A stretch of 64,000 bases of DNA from an uncultured Solobacterium sp. (GCA_905235315.1 CAJOLG010000001.1:1-64000), one strand, 5' to 3'. Positions 34,249-43,469 are shown, numbered from the stretch's first letter. The notes: generated by a model not told the origin, from the letters alone. Made by a program: numbers and translations.

Positions 34249-34809
34249 TCAGACGTTGAAATAGACAAAGAAGAGATCCCCCGCATTATCGGATCCGCTT
34301 TCATCACCGAACAGTTCAAAATACTCCATAAACGAAAGCGAATAGGTTTCATACCCGGCCGGCACAGAGAATACAAGATTTCCGGTCACGGTTTCCTGCG
34401 GCGAGAGCACATATTCCTCCTCCAGCATACCCTTTTCCGTCAAGGACGGATCATAGGCTGTCACAGGGAACCGGTAGTCTTCTTCTCCTTCACCGCCCCA
34501 CTGCGCCTGAAAGTCTGTATCAAACATCACCGTATCGCTGTCGAAGGTACTGACAAGCGTAATATTCACAATGAGAAGCGTCTCTCCTTCTGCCGGCGTG
34601 ATTGATCCGTACGTCTCTGCAGTCTCCGCATTATTCACCGTGAGATCAAACCACGCGGTGCGCAGGGAATCACGCAGTCCGCCTTCCGCGTACCCATCTT
34701 TCGGCACGATGACATCCCGGTCGATCATCCCCGATACCCGGTTGGAACCGCATGCGGTACAGCCGGCCAGCAGGATCGCGGCCGCCAATGCTTTAATCGT
34801 TCGTTTCAT
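34249..34809 (-). CDS. Lipoprotein with DUF4352-like domain
   Basis: A 186-residue secreted lipoprotein. Signal peptide with LLAGC or the following TACG as lipobox (two candidate cysteines, about 17 and 20). The mature part has the beta-sandwich pattern of DUF4352/telokin-like proteins: TAWFDLTVNNAE, LLIVNITLVSTFD and TGNLVFSVPAGYETYSL. The function is unknown; such domains are common on Firmicutes surfaces. The ATG at 34809 has GGAGAGG upstream and overlaps the LOG gene by 17 nt. Confidence 0.7.
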   Translation of the reverse strand: MKRTIKALAAAILLAGCTACGSNRVSGMIDRDVIVPKDGYAEGGLRDSLRTAWFDLTVNNAETAETYGSITPAEGETLLIVNITLVSTFDSDTVMFDTDFQAQWGGEGEEDYRFPVTAYDPSLTEKGMLEEEYVLSPQETVTGNLVFSVPAGYETYSLSFMEYFELFGDESGSDNAGDLFFVYFNV

Positions 34810-35371
34810 TCTCTCTATCCTCTCCTTCGTTTTCGTTTCCCTGCTCAATGCCCGCAAACCGAAGGGCCTGCGCCGGAGTTTCCGCAAAGCAGATGCGGGA
34901 AAGATCTTCTTCGCGCAGAAATCCTTCCTCCACCATTTTACAGTACATATGTTTCAGATCATCATAATAGCCGTCAGGACTGAACAGAATGCATGGCTTG
35001 TTCAGATGTCCGATCCGTACGGCAGAGATGACTTCACTGATCTCTTCCATCGTTCCGGGACCGCCCGGCAACGCAATAAACGCATCGCCGAGTTCGATCA
35101 TCTTCTGTTTCCGTTCGCTCATTGTCTTCACAACATACACGGTATCCAGTTTTTTATGCCGCCGGCTCAGGAAAAACTCGGGGATCACGCCGATCACCGA
35201 TCCGCCGGCCGCAAGAACGGCATCGGCCGCAGGGCCCATGAGCCCGTCGCCCGCACCGCCGTAAACCATGGTATTTCCGGTGCGTCCGATTCCGCTGCCG
35301 AGTTCTTCGGCATAGCGGAGATAGCGCGGGTCGTTTCCCCGCATGGATCCAAGATATACGGTAATATTCAT
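34793..35371 (-). CDS. LOG family protein (nucleotide 5'-monophosphate phosphoribohydrolase-like)
   Basis: A 192-residue cytoplasmic protein of the LOG/YvdD family, which cleaves the base from nucleoside monophosphates. The signature PGGPGTMEEISEV (about 99-111) and the YGGAGDGLMGPAADA nucleotide-binding loop (about 38-52) are present. The bacterial substrate is usually AMP or unknown. The ATG overlaps the AlkD-like gene stop by 4 nt. A long frame upstream of the ATG is only a shadow of that gene. Confidence 0.88.
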   Translation of the reverse strand: MNITVYLGSMRGNDPRYLRYAEELGSGIGRTGNTMVYGGAGDGLMGPAADAVLAAGGSVIGVIPEFFLSRRHKKLDTVYVVKTMSERKQKMIELGDAFIALPGGPGTMEEISEVISAVRIGHLNKPCILFSPDGYYDDLKHMYCKMVEEGFLREEDLSRICFAETPAQALRFAGIEQGNENEGEDRENETND

Positions 35372-36063
35372 TCTCCGGTTCTCCGTTTCATCGTTTTCAG
35401 CTGAGCTTTCAGCGCATCCGGCACGCGGAAACTTTCCTGCGCCTTGCGGATCGTCATATTGTGCGTCCAGCTGTCCATACGTTCCTCCGCAAGAAGCGGC
35501 AGGATCGCTTCCGGCTGTTTTGCCAGCCCGGTTGCCATATACCATGCCTGCATCATCCGGACGTAATACTCTTCTGACCGCAGCGCAGCGATCCGCGCTG
35601 CCTGGTCTTTGGAAAACGCCGCATCCAGATAATAAGCCATGTATAAACCAATTGCGGTACGCACCGTATACGGCTGGTCGCTTTCGAGCCAGCGCTCCAG
35701 AATCGGTTCCGCTTCTTCGGTATGCTTCACAACCACCTTCGGCCGGATGGCATCGGTGACATTCCAGCATTCCACATACGGCAGAAACCGCTCCAGCTGT
35801 TCGATACAGGCCGCAAACTCCTTGATGGAACTGATCAGATATGCATGGATCATATTCTCTTCCAGATACCGGTGCGGCAGATCGTCCATAAACGCTTCCG
35901 CGTTTCCTTCCGCCGCAATCTGTTTTGCCAGTTTCCGCAGGGCGGGATTCCGCACGCCAAGGATCGACCTCCGGTCGATTCCCGGTGTAAGTCTTGCGAC
36001 AAAGTCCCCGTTTTTGGGTTCTTCCATCTGTTCCAGCTCAGCCCGCATAATATGCTGTTTCAT
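35368..36063 (-). CDS. DNA alkylation repair protein, AlkD-like HEAT repeats
   Basis: A 231-residue all-helical protein of the AlkC/AlkD fold, which in AlkD excises alkylated purines without base flipping. The Trp and Asp positions of the family are recognisable in VECWNVTDAIRPKVV (about 98-112). The C-terminal AWYMATGLAKQPEAIL and MDSWTHNMTIRKAQES fit the last HEAT repeats. GGAG lies 6 nt before the ATG at 36063. It sits first in an operon with the LOG-type gene and the lipoprotein. Ogt at 49946 is a second alkylation-repair gene in the window. Confidence 0.83.
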   Translation of the reverse strand: MKQHIMRAELEQMEEPKNGDFVARLTPGIDRRSILGVRNPALRKLAKQIAAEGNAEAFMDDLPHRYLEENMIHAYLISSIKEFAACIEQLERFLPYVECWNVTDAIRPKVVVKHTEEAEPILERWLESDQPYTVRTAIGLYMAYYLDAAFSKDQAARIAALRSEEYYVRMMQAWYMATGLAKQPEAILPLLAEERMDSWTHNMTIRKAQESFRVPDALKAQLKTMKRRTGE

Positions 36064-36118
36064 ATTCTTCTCCATTCGCAAAAGACATCCTCCGTTACAT
36101 GCAGTTCATTCAGCCGGC

Positions 36119-36784
36119 TCACTGCTGCACACGCTCTCGGATATAGCGCTCGATCTTCGCTGCTTCTTCCGCGTCAGCAGCAGGTTCAAAGAGAACCTGA
36201 TAAACGATCCCGTCCTGTTCAAACGATATCCTGCTGACCGTTGGTTCTTCCGCGCTGTCTGCGGCAGGAGCCGCTCCTTGTTCCGCAGGAAGCAACGTCA
36301 GACTGTTCTCGACGGCGGTTTCCGAACCGGTATCGGTAAGAATGGTAACGGTACTGCCGCCGGCGGTCAGAACGATCCGGCCGGAGGTATCCGACACCTG
36401 CTCATATTCCGGCCTGGCTTCCGGGGCATACCCGTCCATGTCGGGAATCCGGTATCCAAGGGCATTTGAGAGATCCTCTGCCCGGAGGCGGTCCGCTTCC
36501 TCTGCTTCCGCAGATTCTTCCGTCGGGAGCGCATCATACATCACGGCAGACTCTGTCTCTGCCTCCGCTGCGGAAGCCGCATCCGGAGATGCCTTATGCC
36601 GGGGCAGAATCAGAAATGCGAACAGCGCAAGCACACACGCAAAAACCGCCGCAAAGCGCCATCCCGGAACGGAGCGCCGTGCAGGTTTGACATCGGCCTC
36701 CATGATATTCCTGAGGATCGTTTCCTTTTGGGTCTCATCCAGCCGGATTGTTTCGTTGTATTTCTGATACTTATTCGAAGTCAT
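36119..36784 (-). CDS. Membrane-anchored anti-sigma-like protein
   Basis: A 221-residue protein with a short cytoplasmic N-terminus (about 1-41), a single membrane helix (about 43-60) and an extracellular domain after an Ala/Glu-rich linker. The N-terminus KETILRNIMEADVKPAR fits the small helix that contacts ECF sigma factors. The extracellular part (DTSGRIVLTAGGSTVTILTD, SRISFEQDGIVYQVLFE) resembles DUF4367-like domains. The ATG overlaps the sigma factor gene by 14 nt, which is the main argument for an anti-sigma role. Confidence 0.72.
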   Translation of the reverse strand: MTSNKYQKYNETIRLDETQKETILRNIMEADVKPARRSVPGWRFAAVFACVLALFAFLILPRHKASPDAASAAEAETESAVMYDALPTEESAEAEEADRLRAEDLSNALGYRIPDMDGYAPEARPEYEQVSDTSGRIVLTAGGSTVTILTDTGSETAVENSLTLLPAEQGAAPAADSAEEPTVSRISFEQDGIVYQVLFEPAADAEEAAKIERYIRERVQQ

Positions 36785-37262
36785 AACTGTCCTTTAATAT
36801 TTCTTTCAGTTTCTCTCTGGCGCGAAAGAGATCGGACCGGACGGTTCCTTCCCGTCTTCCGACAATCTCCGCGATCTCCTTCACGGAATAGCCTTCCTGA
36901 TAAAACAGATGGATCACCTCCCGGTAGCGTTCCGGAAGATTTCCTGTTGCCTCCCAGACAAACTTCAGATCCGCATCCTGCGTGCTCTCTGTGTTGTCAG
37001 GGAGTTCCTCTGCCGCATGGGCTTTCTGAAACCGGAGCCGGTTGCGGGAGAGATTGGCCGCCGTCTTCATCAGCCACCCCTTTTCCTTCGCGGCATCCCC
37101 ATTGAAGTCCGGTTCATACCGCAGCAGCTGGATGATCGTATCCTGCACGACCTCCTGCGCATCCGCTTCGTTCCGCAGATAGGAACAGGCAAGGCGAAAA
37201 AGACTGTCGCCGTACAGATCCAGAATGCGCCTTACATGCAGTTCCCGCTGTGAAAGTGCCAT
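36771..37262 (-). CDS. ECF RNA polymerase sigma factor
   Basis: A 163-residue sigma-70 family factor with only regions 2 and 4. Region 2 is LFRLACSYLRNEADAQEVVQDTI (about 21-43). Region 4 is LPERYREVIHLFYQEGYSVKEIAEIVGRREGTVRSDLFRARE (about 108-150), with a clear helix-turn-helix. It is presumably held by the membrane protein encoded next. Regulon unknown. The ATG has no Shine-Dalgarno and lies 6 nt after a TAGAAT box, so it may be leaderless. Confidence 0.93.
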   Translation of the reverse strand: MALSQRELHVRRILDLYGDSLFRLACSYLRNEADAQEVVQDTIIQLLRYEPDFNGDAAKEKGWLMKTAANLSRNRLRFQKAHAAEELPDNTESTQDADLKFVWEATGNLPERYREVIHLFYQEGYSVKEIAEIVGRREGTVRSDLFRAREKLKEILKDSYDFE

Positions 37263-37268
37263 ACCGAT

Positions 37269-37274
37269 ATTCTA
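37269..37274 (-). promoter_or_regulatory. -10 box of the ECF sigma gene, candidate leaderless promoter
   Basis: TAGAAT (within TATAGAAT) on the minus strand, 6 nt before the ATG at 37262. Confidence 0.5.
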
Positions 37275-37346
37275 TACTGCCCCGAGGGTTCCTCTCAATC
37301 CCGGCATCCTCACACTGGAAACACGGAAGGTCCCGGTTCCGCTGCA

Positions 37347-37372
37347 GAAAAAAGACAGATTACTCTGTCTTT
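37347..37372 (-). terminator. Terminator of the 180-residue membrane protein gene
   Basis: Minus strand: AAGACAGA / TCTGTCTT with a 4-nt loop overlapping the stop codon, then TTTTTT. Confidence 0.8.
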
Positions 37373-37902
37373 TCCTTTCCTTCCGGTGCGCTCTTTGCGG
37401 CTTTGGGTTCCGCCGGCTTTGCGGCGGGAGTCTTCGCGGCTGTTTGTTTTGCCTTCGGATGGGCTGCCTTTTTCGCGATGCCCGCATGTTTTGAAAGATA
37501 ACTGCGCACTTCCTTCATCTTGTCCGGCGGAAAATACATCGGTGTAGGTGCCCGCCGGATCGTGAAATTCACACAGTGATTCTCATCATCCACCGTGATC
37601 GGCTTTGTCTTTTCATAGGTGTAAAGACGTCCGATCATGACGACGCCCTTCGGTGAGAGACCGGATTCCATTTTCCAATAGATGCCTCCCATCACCACCA
37701 GCAGGATCGTCTGAATCCAGCGGAATACACCGCTGTAGTTAAAGAATCCCAGCAGCGCAATCGCCCAGAACATCGCAGGTATGACCCACCGCGGGCCGAT
37801 CACCGTCTTTACCTCAATCTCCTTTGAATTGTTGTACATCCGGTACAGCATATACAGTATCACTGCGTCGAGTACATAAAAGATAATATCTCCAACTGTC
37901 AT
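37360..37902 (-). CDS. Membrane protein with Ala/Lys/Pro-rich tail, unknown function
   Basis: A 180-residue protein. It has three hydrophobic segments (about residues 5-21, 41-55 and 59-75), then a small soluble part with TYEKTKPITVDDENHCVNFTI (about 95-115), and a low-complexity tail of about 40 residues of Ala, Lys and Pro. I do not recognise the family. It lies 59 nt after the CBS-ACT gene with no terminator seen between, so it may belong to the end of the branched-chain amino-acid operon. Confidence 0.6.
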   Translation of the reverse strand: MTVGDIIFYVLDAVILYMLYRMYNNSKEIEVKTVIGPRWVIPAMFWAIALLGFFNYSGVFRWIQTILLVVMGGIYWKMESGLSPKGVVMIGRLYTYEKTKPITVDDENHCVNFTIRRAPTPMYFPPDKMKEVRSYLSKHAGIAKKAAHPKAKQTAAKTPAAKPAEPKAAKSAPEGKEKTE

Positions 37903-37961
37903 CTTTCTTCCAACCTCTGATTCTCGTTCGGAAAAGACGGATCGCTCCGCCTTCTCCGTTT

Positions 37962-38645
37962 TTACGCAACCGGATATTTGATCCGTTTTCCGTCGACCGT
38001 TGTCTGCACGATCTCGGTAATGGTATACCCTGCCTGCAGGAGAATATCGCGCATCCGTTCCACCGGAATCTCACCGGTTGCCTTGACAACCACTTCCGTT
38101 CCGCGTTCTTCGGTATGGAATACCGCAAGGCTCTCCACATTTGCGTAGTTATCCGCAAAGAGTTTGGAGATTCCCTGGAAGTATCCCGGCTTGTCCACAC
38201 AGCGGATGACAAACCGCGTCCCGCGCTTGCCGTATCCGAGCAGGTCGACAAATGCCTGGAACATATCTTTTTCCGTGATGATTCCCACAACATGACGCAT
38301 TCTGTCTACCACCGGCAGAACCGAAATATTGTTGTCGATCATGATCTTGGCTGCTTCCTCCAGGAAGACATCTTCGGTTGTCGTTTTGACATCCTTGATC
38401 ATGAAATCCTTGACCGTCCGCTTGGAAAGCAGATAGTTCAGTTCATAGATCGAAAGCGATGTGAACTGTGCACCGCTGCTCTCTTCCACCGTTCCCTGGG
38501 TAACAAGACCGACAAGTTCGCCGTTTGCGTCAACGACCGGAAGGCGGTGGAAATTGTTCTTCCCCATGATTTCAACGGCTTTGGAAATGGAGACATCTTC
38601 GGTAACCGTCTGGGGATTCTTCGTCATATGATCCTTAACGTACAT
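37962..38645 (-). CDS. CBS-pair and ACT domain protein (AcuB-like)
   Basis: A 227-residue cytoplasmic regulator. Two CBS domains fill residues about 1-140 (MTKNPQTVTEDVSISKAVEIM and MIKDVKTTTEDVFLEEAAKIM repeats), which bind adenine nucleotides. A C-terminal ACT-like domain covers about 145-220. It starts 3 nt after livF, so it belongs to the branched-chain amino-acid transporter operon. An energy- and amino-acid-sensing role for transport or metabolism is plausible but inferred. Confidence 0.88.
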   Translation of the reverse strand: MYVKDHMTKNPQTVTEDVSISKAVEIMGKNNFHRLPVVDANGELVGLVTQGTVEESSGAQFTSLSIYELNYLLSKRTVKDFMIKDVKTTTEDVFLEEAAKIMIDNNISVLPVVDRMRHVVGIITEKDMFQAFVDLLGYGKRGTRFVIRCVDKPGYFQGISKLFADNYANVESLAVFHTEERGTEVVVKATGEIPVERMRDILLQAGYTITEIVQTTVDGKRIKYPVA

Positions 38646-38648
38646 GAT

Positions 38649-39353
38649 TTATCCTCCTAAATACGCTTTTTGGACACGCTCATCCTTCGCAAGTTCGGAG
38701 CCTGTTCCGGAGAGTGTGATGGTTCCGGTTTCAAGTACATATGCATGGTTTGCGATTGCAAGTGCGCGTTTTGCGTTCTGTTCTACAAGCAGGACCGTTG
38801 TCCCCTGTTTGTTGATTTCTTCGATAATACTGAAGATTTCCGATACCAGAAGCGGAGAAAGTCCCATGGACGGCTCATCCAGCAGGAGGATCTTCGGGTC
38901 TGCCATCAGGGCGCGGCCCATCGCAAGCATCTGCTGTTCGCCGCCGGACAGTGTACCGGCAAGCTGAGTACGGCGTTCTTTCAGACGCGGAAACAGGTCA
39001 TAAACCCGGTCCATGTCTTTGTTTATCATGTTCTTATCCTTGCGGGAGAACGCGCCGAGAATCAGGTTTTCTTCTACCGTCTCCTGCGCGAATACCCGCC
39101 GTCCTTCCGGAACCTGGGCAAGCCCGCGGCTCACAATGGTGTGCGGCGGTACTTTTGTGAGATCGGTTCCGTCCAGAAAGATCGAACCGGATGCGGGTTT
39201 GATCAGACCGGAGATGGCATGCATTGTGGTTGTTTTGCCGGCACCGTTGGCACCGATCAGGGTGACGATTTCGCCGTCTTTTACTTCAAAGGTGATTCCT
39301 TTGATTGCTTCGATCATACCATAGCGTACGACCAGGTTTTCTACATTCAGCAT
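38649..39353 (-). CDS. livF: Branched-chain amino-acid ABC transporter ATP-binding protein LivF
   Basis: A 234-residue ATPase. Walker A GANGAGKTT (about 34-42), Q-loop, signature LSGGEQQML (about 135-143) and Walker B ILLLDEPSMGLSP (about 154-166). The sequence around the signature (LAGTLSGGEQQMLAMGRAL) is diagnostic of LivF rather than LivG. It lies 6 nt after livG. Confidence 0.96.
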   Translation of the reverse strand: MLNVENLVVRYGMIEAIKGITFEVKDGEIVTLIGANGAGKTTTMHAISGLIKPASGSIFLDGTDLTKVPPHTIVSRGLAQVPEGRRVFAQETVEENLILGAFSRKDKNMINKDMDRVYDLFPRLKERRTQLAGTLSGGEQQMLAMGRALMADPKILLLDEPSMGLSPLLVSEIFSIIEEINKQGTTVLLVEQNAKRALAIANHAYVLETGTITLSGTGSELAKDERVQKAYLGG

Positions 39354-39359
39354 ATTCGG

Positions 39360-40133
39360 TCACTCTCCCAGATAAGCCTTGATAACCTGCGGATTTGCCT
39401 GAATCTCAGCAGGTGTTCCTTCTGCCAGCAGCATTCCGTAGTTGAGAACGGAAATGCGCTCGCAGATTCCCATGACAAGCTTCATGTCATGTTCGATCAG
39501 AAGGATCGCAATCCGGAAGTGATCTCTCACAAACCGGATCATATCCATGAGATCCGCTGTCTCCTGCGGGTTCATGCCGGCAGCCGGCTCATCCAGCAGA
39601 AGCAGCTTCGGTTCGGTTGCCATTGCCCGGGCGATTTCCAGCCGCCGCTGTGCGCCGTACGGCAGGTTTCCGGCAATGAGATTGGCATTCTTTTCAAGCC
39701 CGAAGATCTTAAGAATCTCCATCGCTTCTTCCGTGGTTTTCGCTTCCTGCTCCCGGAATTTCGGGGTGCGGAAGACCGCATCCGCATTGTTATAGGTAAT
39801 CTTGTTGTGCATTCCTATTTTGACATTGTCAATGACACTCATATTCGAGAAGAGACGGATGTTCTGGAAGGTGCGCGCGATACCGGCCTTGTTCATCTCC
39901 ACAACCGTCAGCTTTTCCGTATCCTGTCCTAAAAACCGGATTGTGCCGCGGCTGGGCTGATAGACCTTCGTCAGCATATTGAACACGGTTGTTTTGCCTG
40001 CGCCGTTCGGGCCGATGAGGCCGACGATTTCTTCGCTGAACACCTGAAGACTGAAGTCATTGACCGCGGTCAGTCCTCCGAAATCGATTCCGAGATCGAT
40101 TACTTCAAGAACGGGAATCTTATTCTCACTCAT
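39360..40133 (-). CDS. livG: Branched-chain amino-acid ABC transporter ATP-binding protein LivG
   Basis: A 257-residue ATPase with Walker A GPNGAGKTT (about 42-50), the LivG-specific IARTFQNIRLF (about 85-95), signature LPYGAQRRLEIARAMA (about 152-167) and Walker B LLLLDEPAAGMNP. The ATG at 40133 gives the usual N-terminus and overlaps livM by 8 nt; the longer frame is not needed. Confidence 0.96.
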   Translation of the reverse strand: MSENKIPVLEVIDLGIDFGGLTAVNDFSLQVFSEEIVGLIGPNGAGKTTVFNMLTKVYQPSRGTIRFLGQDTEKLTVVEMNKAGIARTFQNIRLFSNMSVIDNVKIGMHNKITYNNADAVFRTPKFREQEAKTTEEAMEILKIFGLEKNANLIAGNLPYGAQRRLEIARAMATEPKLLLLDEPAAGMNPQETADLMDMIRFVRDHFRIAILLIEHDMKLVMGICERISVLNYGMLLAEGTPAEIQANPQVIKAYLGE

Positions 40134-41211
40134 CTGCAGCCGCCTCCTTTTCCCGGTTTCCGGGCAGCTTCTTGCGCAGCGAGGCCACCAGTGAAAGAAC
40201 CGTTTCATTGTTGGAAAGAATCATTGTAAGGATCAGGATCACCGAATAGATGATCATACGATAGTCCTGCAGACCGCGGAGCAGCTCCGGAAGAAGCACG
40301 AGGATGACCGTCGAGATGATCGTTCCGGTCATGTTTCCAAGGCCGCCGAGAACCACGTATACCAGAATCAGGATCGAAAGATTGAATCCGAACTTTGCCG
40401 GAATCAGGGTGGAATAGTTCAGGCCATAGAGGGCTCCGGCAGCGCCGGCAAGCGCAGCGGAAACCACAAACGCCAGCATCTTGGTGTTCGCCACATGGAT
40501 GCCGACCGACTCTGCCGCGATACGGTTATCCCGGCAAGCCTGAATCGCCCGGCCGCTCCGGCTGTAAATCAGATTGTATACGATCGTGAGGGCCGCAAGA
40601 ATCAGCAGCACGCCAACGGTAAAGGTGGCGATGCGTTCCGTACCGGTTGCGCCCATCGGGCCGCTGATCAGCGTCTTTCCTCCGGGCTCAAGATGAAGTT
40701 TGTTTTCCACAAAGCTGAACTGGAAGCCGTTTTTGTCAAATCCGAGGTAAACGTTGTTGATCAGGGATTTGATGATCTCACCGAAGGCAAGCGTAACGAT
40801 CGCAAGATAGTCGCCCTGCAGCTTCAGAACCGGAATACCGATCACGACACCGCACAGTGATGCGAGCAGTGCACCGATCAGGATCGCAAGAATGAGCCGG
40901 ATGATGCCGTTGGGAATTACAGAGGCAAGCGCGCCGGAAACACAGACACCGGAAAAGGCACCGATGCACATGAATCCTGCCTGGCCGAGGTTGAGCTCGC
41001 CGGAAACACCGACGTTCAGGTTCAGGCCGAGCGCCGCAACAATATAACAGGTTACCGGAATCAGCAGCGACTGAATCATGCTGGAGAGATTTCCGGAAGC
41101 CATCATGATTTCAAGAACAATATAGGCAATGATGACAATCAGATACGAGGTCAGACGGCTGCGGTATTCTTTTGCCATAAGTTTTTTGAAAAAACCTGTT
41201 TCCTTCTTCAT
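40126..41211 (-). CDS. livM: Branched-chain amino-acid ABC transporter permease LivM
   Basis: A 361-residue permease with about nine hydrophobic segments. LNLNVGVSGELNLGQAGFMCIGAF (about 61-84) and the cytoplasmic EAA-like loop SGRAIQACRDNRIAAESVGI (about 230-249) are typical. The order H-M-G-F matches the classic operon. Confidence 0.95.
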   Translation of the reverse strand: MKKETGFFKKLMAKEYRSRLTSYLIVIIAYIVLEIMMASGNLSSMIQSLLIPVTCYIVAALGLNLNVGVSGELNLGQAGFMCIGAFSGVCVSGALASVIPNGIIRLILAILIGALLASLCGVVIGIPVLKLQGDYLAIVTLAFGEIIKSLINNVYLGFDKNGFQFSFVENKLHLEPGGKTLISGPMGATGTERIATFTVGVLLILAALTIVYNLIYSRSGRAIQACRDNRIAAESVGIHVANTKMLAFVVSAALAGAAGALYGLNYSTLIPAKFGFNLSILILVYVVLGGLGNMTGTIISTVILVLLPELLRGLQDYRMIIYSVILILTMILSNNETVLSLVASLRKKLPGNREKEAAADE

Positions 41212-41223
41212 ACCATCCCCTCC

Positions 41224-42105
41224 TTACACTTTCTCACTCTGTTTTTTGCCGAGCAGGCCGGTCGGCTTGATCAGAAGAACAACAATGAGAATGCCGAATA
41301 CGATCGCATCACTGAGCTGCGTGGATATATATGCCTTGGACAGGATCTCAATAATCCCGAGCAGGAGTCCCCCGAGAAATGCGCCGGGGATGGAGCCGAT
41401 CCCGCCGAAGACGGCAGCTGTAAATGCCTTGATGCCGGGCATGGAGCCAAGCGTCGGGCTTAAGGTCGGATAGGTGGAACATAACAGCACCGCCGCAAGC
41501 GCCGCAATGCCGGATCCGATTGCGAATGTGATGGAAATAATACTGTTGACGTTGATTCCCATCAGTGTGGCAGCGCCCTTGTCTTCCGAGCATGCGCGCA
41601 TCGCCATACCGGTTTTGGTCTTACTGATGAAGAGCGTGAGACAGACCATGACGGCGATACAGATGGAAATCGTAACCAGTGTGAGATAGGAGATCTGCAG
41701 CTGTCCGCCGAACAGTTTCACAGATCCGTTACTGACAATCGAAGGGAAAACCTTTGTGGAAGAGGACCACAGCAGCTGTGCTGCGTTCTGCAGAAAGTAG
41801 CTGACACCGATTGCGGTGATCAGTACCGAAAGGCTTGTTGCATTCCGCAGCGGCTTATACGCAAGCCGTTCGATAATGACACCCAGCAAGGTTGTCGCCA
41901 GCATGCTGATAAGCACTGCCGGAATTACCGGAAGCCCATAACTGTTTAACGCAAAAAACGCCACGTATGCGCCGACCATCATGATATCGCCGTGTGCAAA
42001 GTTCAGCATCTTCGCAATGCCATAGACCATGGTGTATCCAAGTGCAATGATTGCGTACACGCTCCCCAGACTCAGCCCATTGATCAGATATGATAAAAAG
42101 GCCAT
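41224..42105 (-). CDS. livH: Branched-chain amino-acid ABC transporter permease LivH
   Basis: A 293-residue permease. Its N-terminus INGLSLGSVYAIIALGYTMVYG (about 8-29) followed by MLNFAHGDIMMVGAY is the LivH signature, and TKTGMAMRACSEDKGAATLMGI is the ATPase-contact loop (about 162-183). It follows the substrate-binding gene after a hairpin that should reduce read-through. Confidence 0.96.
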   Translation of the reverse strand: MAFLSYLINGLSLGSVYAIIALGYTMVYGIAKMLNFAHGDIMMVGAYVAFFALNSYGLPVIPAVLISMLATTLLGVIIERLAYKPLRNATSLSVLITAIGVSYFLQNAAQLLWSSSTKVFPSIVSNGSVKLFGGQLQISYLTLVTISICIAVMVCLTLFISKTKTGMAMRACSEDKGAATLMGINVNSIISITFAIGSGIAALAAVLLCSTYPTLSPTLGSMPGIKAFTAAVFGGIGSIPGAFLGGLLLGIIEILSKAYISTQLSDAIVFGILIVVLLIKPTGLLGKKQSEKV

Positions 42106-42129
42106 AATTTAATCCCCCTTCCCTTAAAA

Positions 42130-42170
42130 ATACAATAAGGTTGCCGATGTTTCCATCAGCAACCTCAGAA
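42130..42170 (-). terminator. Partial terminator between livJ and livH
   Basis: Minus strand: stem AGGTTGCTGATG / CATCGGCAACCT with a GAAA loop, then TATTGTATTTTT. It probably keeps the binding protein in excess over the membrane parts. Confidence 0.75.
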
Positions 42171-42192
42171 AAACCTGCAAAAATTCGTGCGA

Positions 42193-43425
42193 TCAGTCTT
42201 CTACGCCAACGTAAACACCGTTTTTGATAACGACTGCTTTCGGAGCCTTGGAGACTTCACCGCTTGCGTCCCAGTTAACATCCGAACCTGTGAGGCCGTT
42301 GAATGTCATGGAAGTGAACTGGCTGACAAGTGCGTCCTTGATGTCCGCATTGCTCATGTCGCTGGTAACGCCGGAAGCTTCGATTGCCTGTGCAATTGCA
42401 TAGATGCAGTCATATGCGTCTGCTGCGAACTGGTTCGGTGTTTCACCGAATTTGCTCTGATAGTTGGCAACGAAGTTCTTTGTCAGATCATCCGATGCGT
42501 CTGCAGAGAACGGTGTGAGGAGGTAAACGCCTTCCGCAAGGCTTGTGTCAAAGCCTTCCATGGAGAGGATACCGTCCATGCCGTCAACGCCGAATACGGT
42601 CGGCGCATAGCCCATGTCATTCGCCTGCTTGAGGATCGTGGAAGCCGGCTGGTAGTAGATCGGGAGGAAGAGGATGTCAGCACCGGCATCCTTTGCCTTG
42701 GTGATCTGAACATTGAAGTCATTGTCTTCACCCATGAATGCTTCATCGGAAACAACCTCAAGACCCTTTTCCGCAGCCTCTGCTACGAATTTGTCATGAA
42801 TACCGATGGAGTACTGGTCATCATTCTTGTAGATGATGCCGACCTTTGTACCGAGATTGGTGTGAGCTGCCAGGTAGTCCGCAGAAGCGACACCCTGGTT
42901 CGGATCTGTAAAGCACATCTGGAAGATATTTCCATAAGGGTTCGCTGCGTTCGCCGCATCACCGTAGATGACTGCGAGCGAAGAACCGGACGGTGTGATC
43001 GCAAATGTGCTGTCTTCCTGATACAGCGGAGCGACCGCAGCACCCGGAGCGGAAGTAACGGTAAGCAGGGAGATCTGCAGACCCCAGTCTTTCAGAGCGT
43101 TGTACGCATTGACTGCCTTTTCTGCATCGTGCTCATCATCTTCCATTGTGAACTCCAATGCGATCTTGCCTTCTGCGTTGATTTCGCTGACTGCGATCTC
43201 AGCCGCATTCTTGACTGCCTGTCCGTAAACGGAAGCGCCGCCTGTCAGCGGGCCGGAGAGGCCGATTTTGAATGCGCCGGCTGCTGCCGCCGCAGGTGCT
43301 TCCGCACCTTCCTCTGCCGCAGGAGTTTCTGTCGCAGCGGAAGAACCGCTGTTGGAGCAGGCTGCCATGGACAATGCCATGAAGGCAGCGAGTCCTCCTT
43401 TAAGAAGTTTTTCGAATTTCATCAT
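42193..43425 (-). CDS. Branched-chain amino-acid ABC transporter substrate-binding lipoprotein
   Basis: A 410-residue type I periplasmic-binding-fold lipoprotein. Signal peptide with lipobox MAAC (Cys near 23), Ser/Ala/Glu-rich linker, then the LivJ/LivK fold: FKIGLSGPLTGGASVYGQAV (about 52-71) and FGVDGMDGILSM. A Shine-Dalgarno GAGGGAAAG precedes two adjacent ATG codons. It is the first gene of the operon and has a near-consensus promoter with an inverted repeat. Confidence 0.95.
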   Translation of the reverse strand: MMKFEKLLKGGLAAFMALSMAACSNSGSSAATETPAAEEGAEAPAAAAAGAFKIGLSGPLTGGASVYGQAVKNAAEIAVSEINAEGKIALEFTMEDDEHDAEKAVNAYNALKDWGLQISLLTVTSAPGAAVAPLYQEDSTFAITPSGSSLAVIYGDAANAANPYGNIFQMCFTDPNQGVASADYLAAHTNLGTKVGIIYKNDDQYSIGIHDKFVAEAAEKGLEVVSDEAFMGEDNDFNVQITKAKDAGADILFLPIYYQPASTILKQANDMGYAPTVFGVDGMDGILSMEGFDTSLAEGVYLLTPFSADASDDLTKNFVANYQSKFGETPNQFAADAYDCIYAIAQAIEASGVTSDMSNADIKDALVSQFTSMTFNGLTGSDVNWDASGEVSKAPKAVVIKNGVYVGVED

Positions 43426-43469
43426 TCTTTCCCTCGATTTCTAACTCCATATAAAATGAAGTTGTGTCT

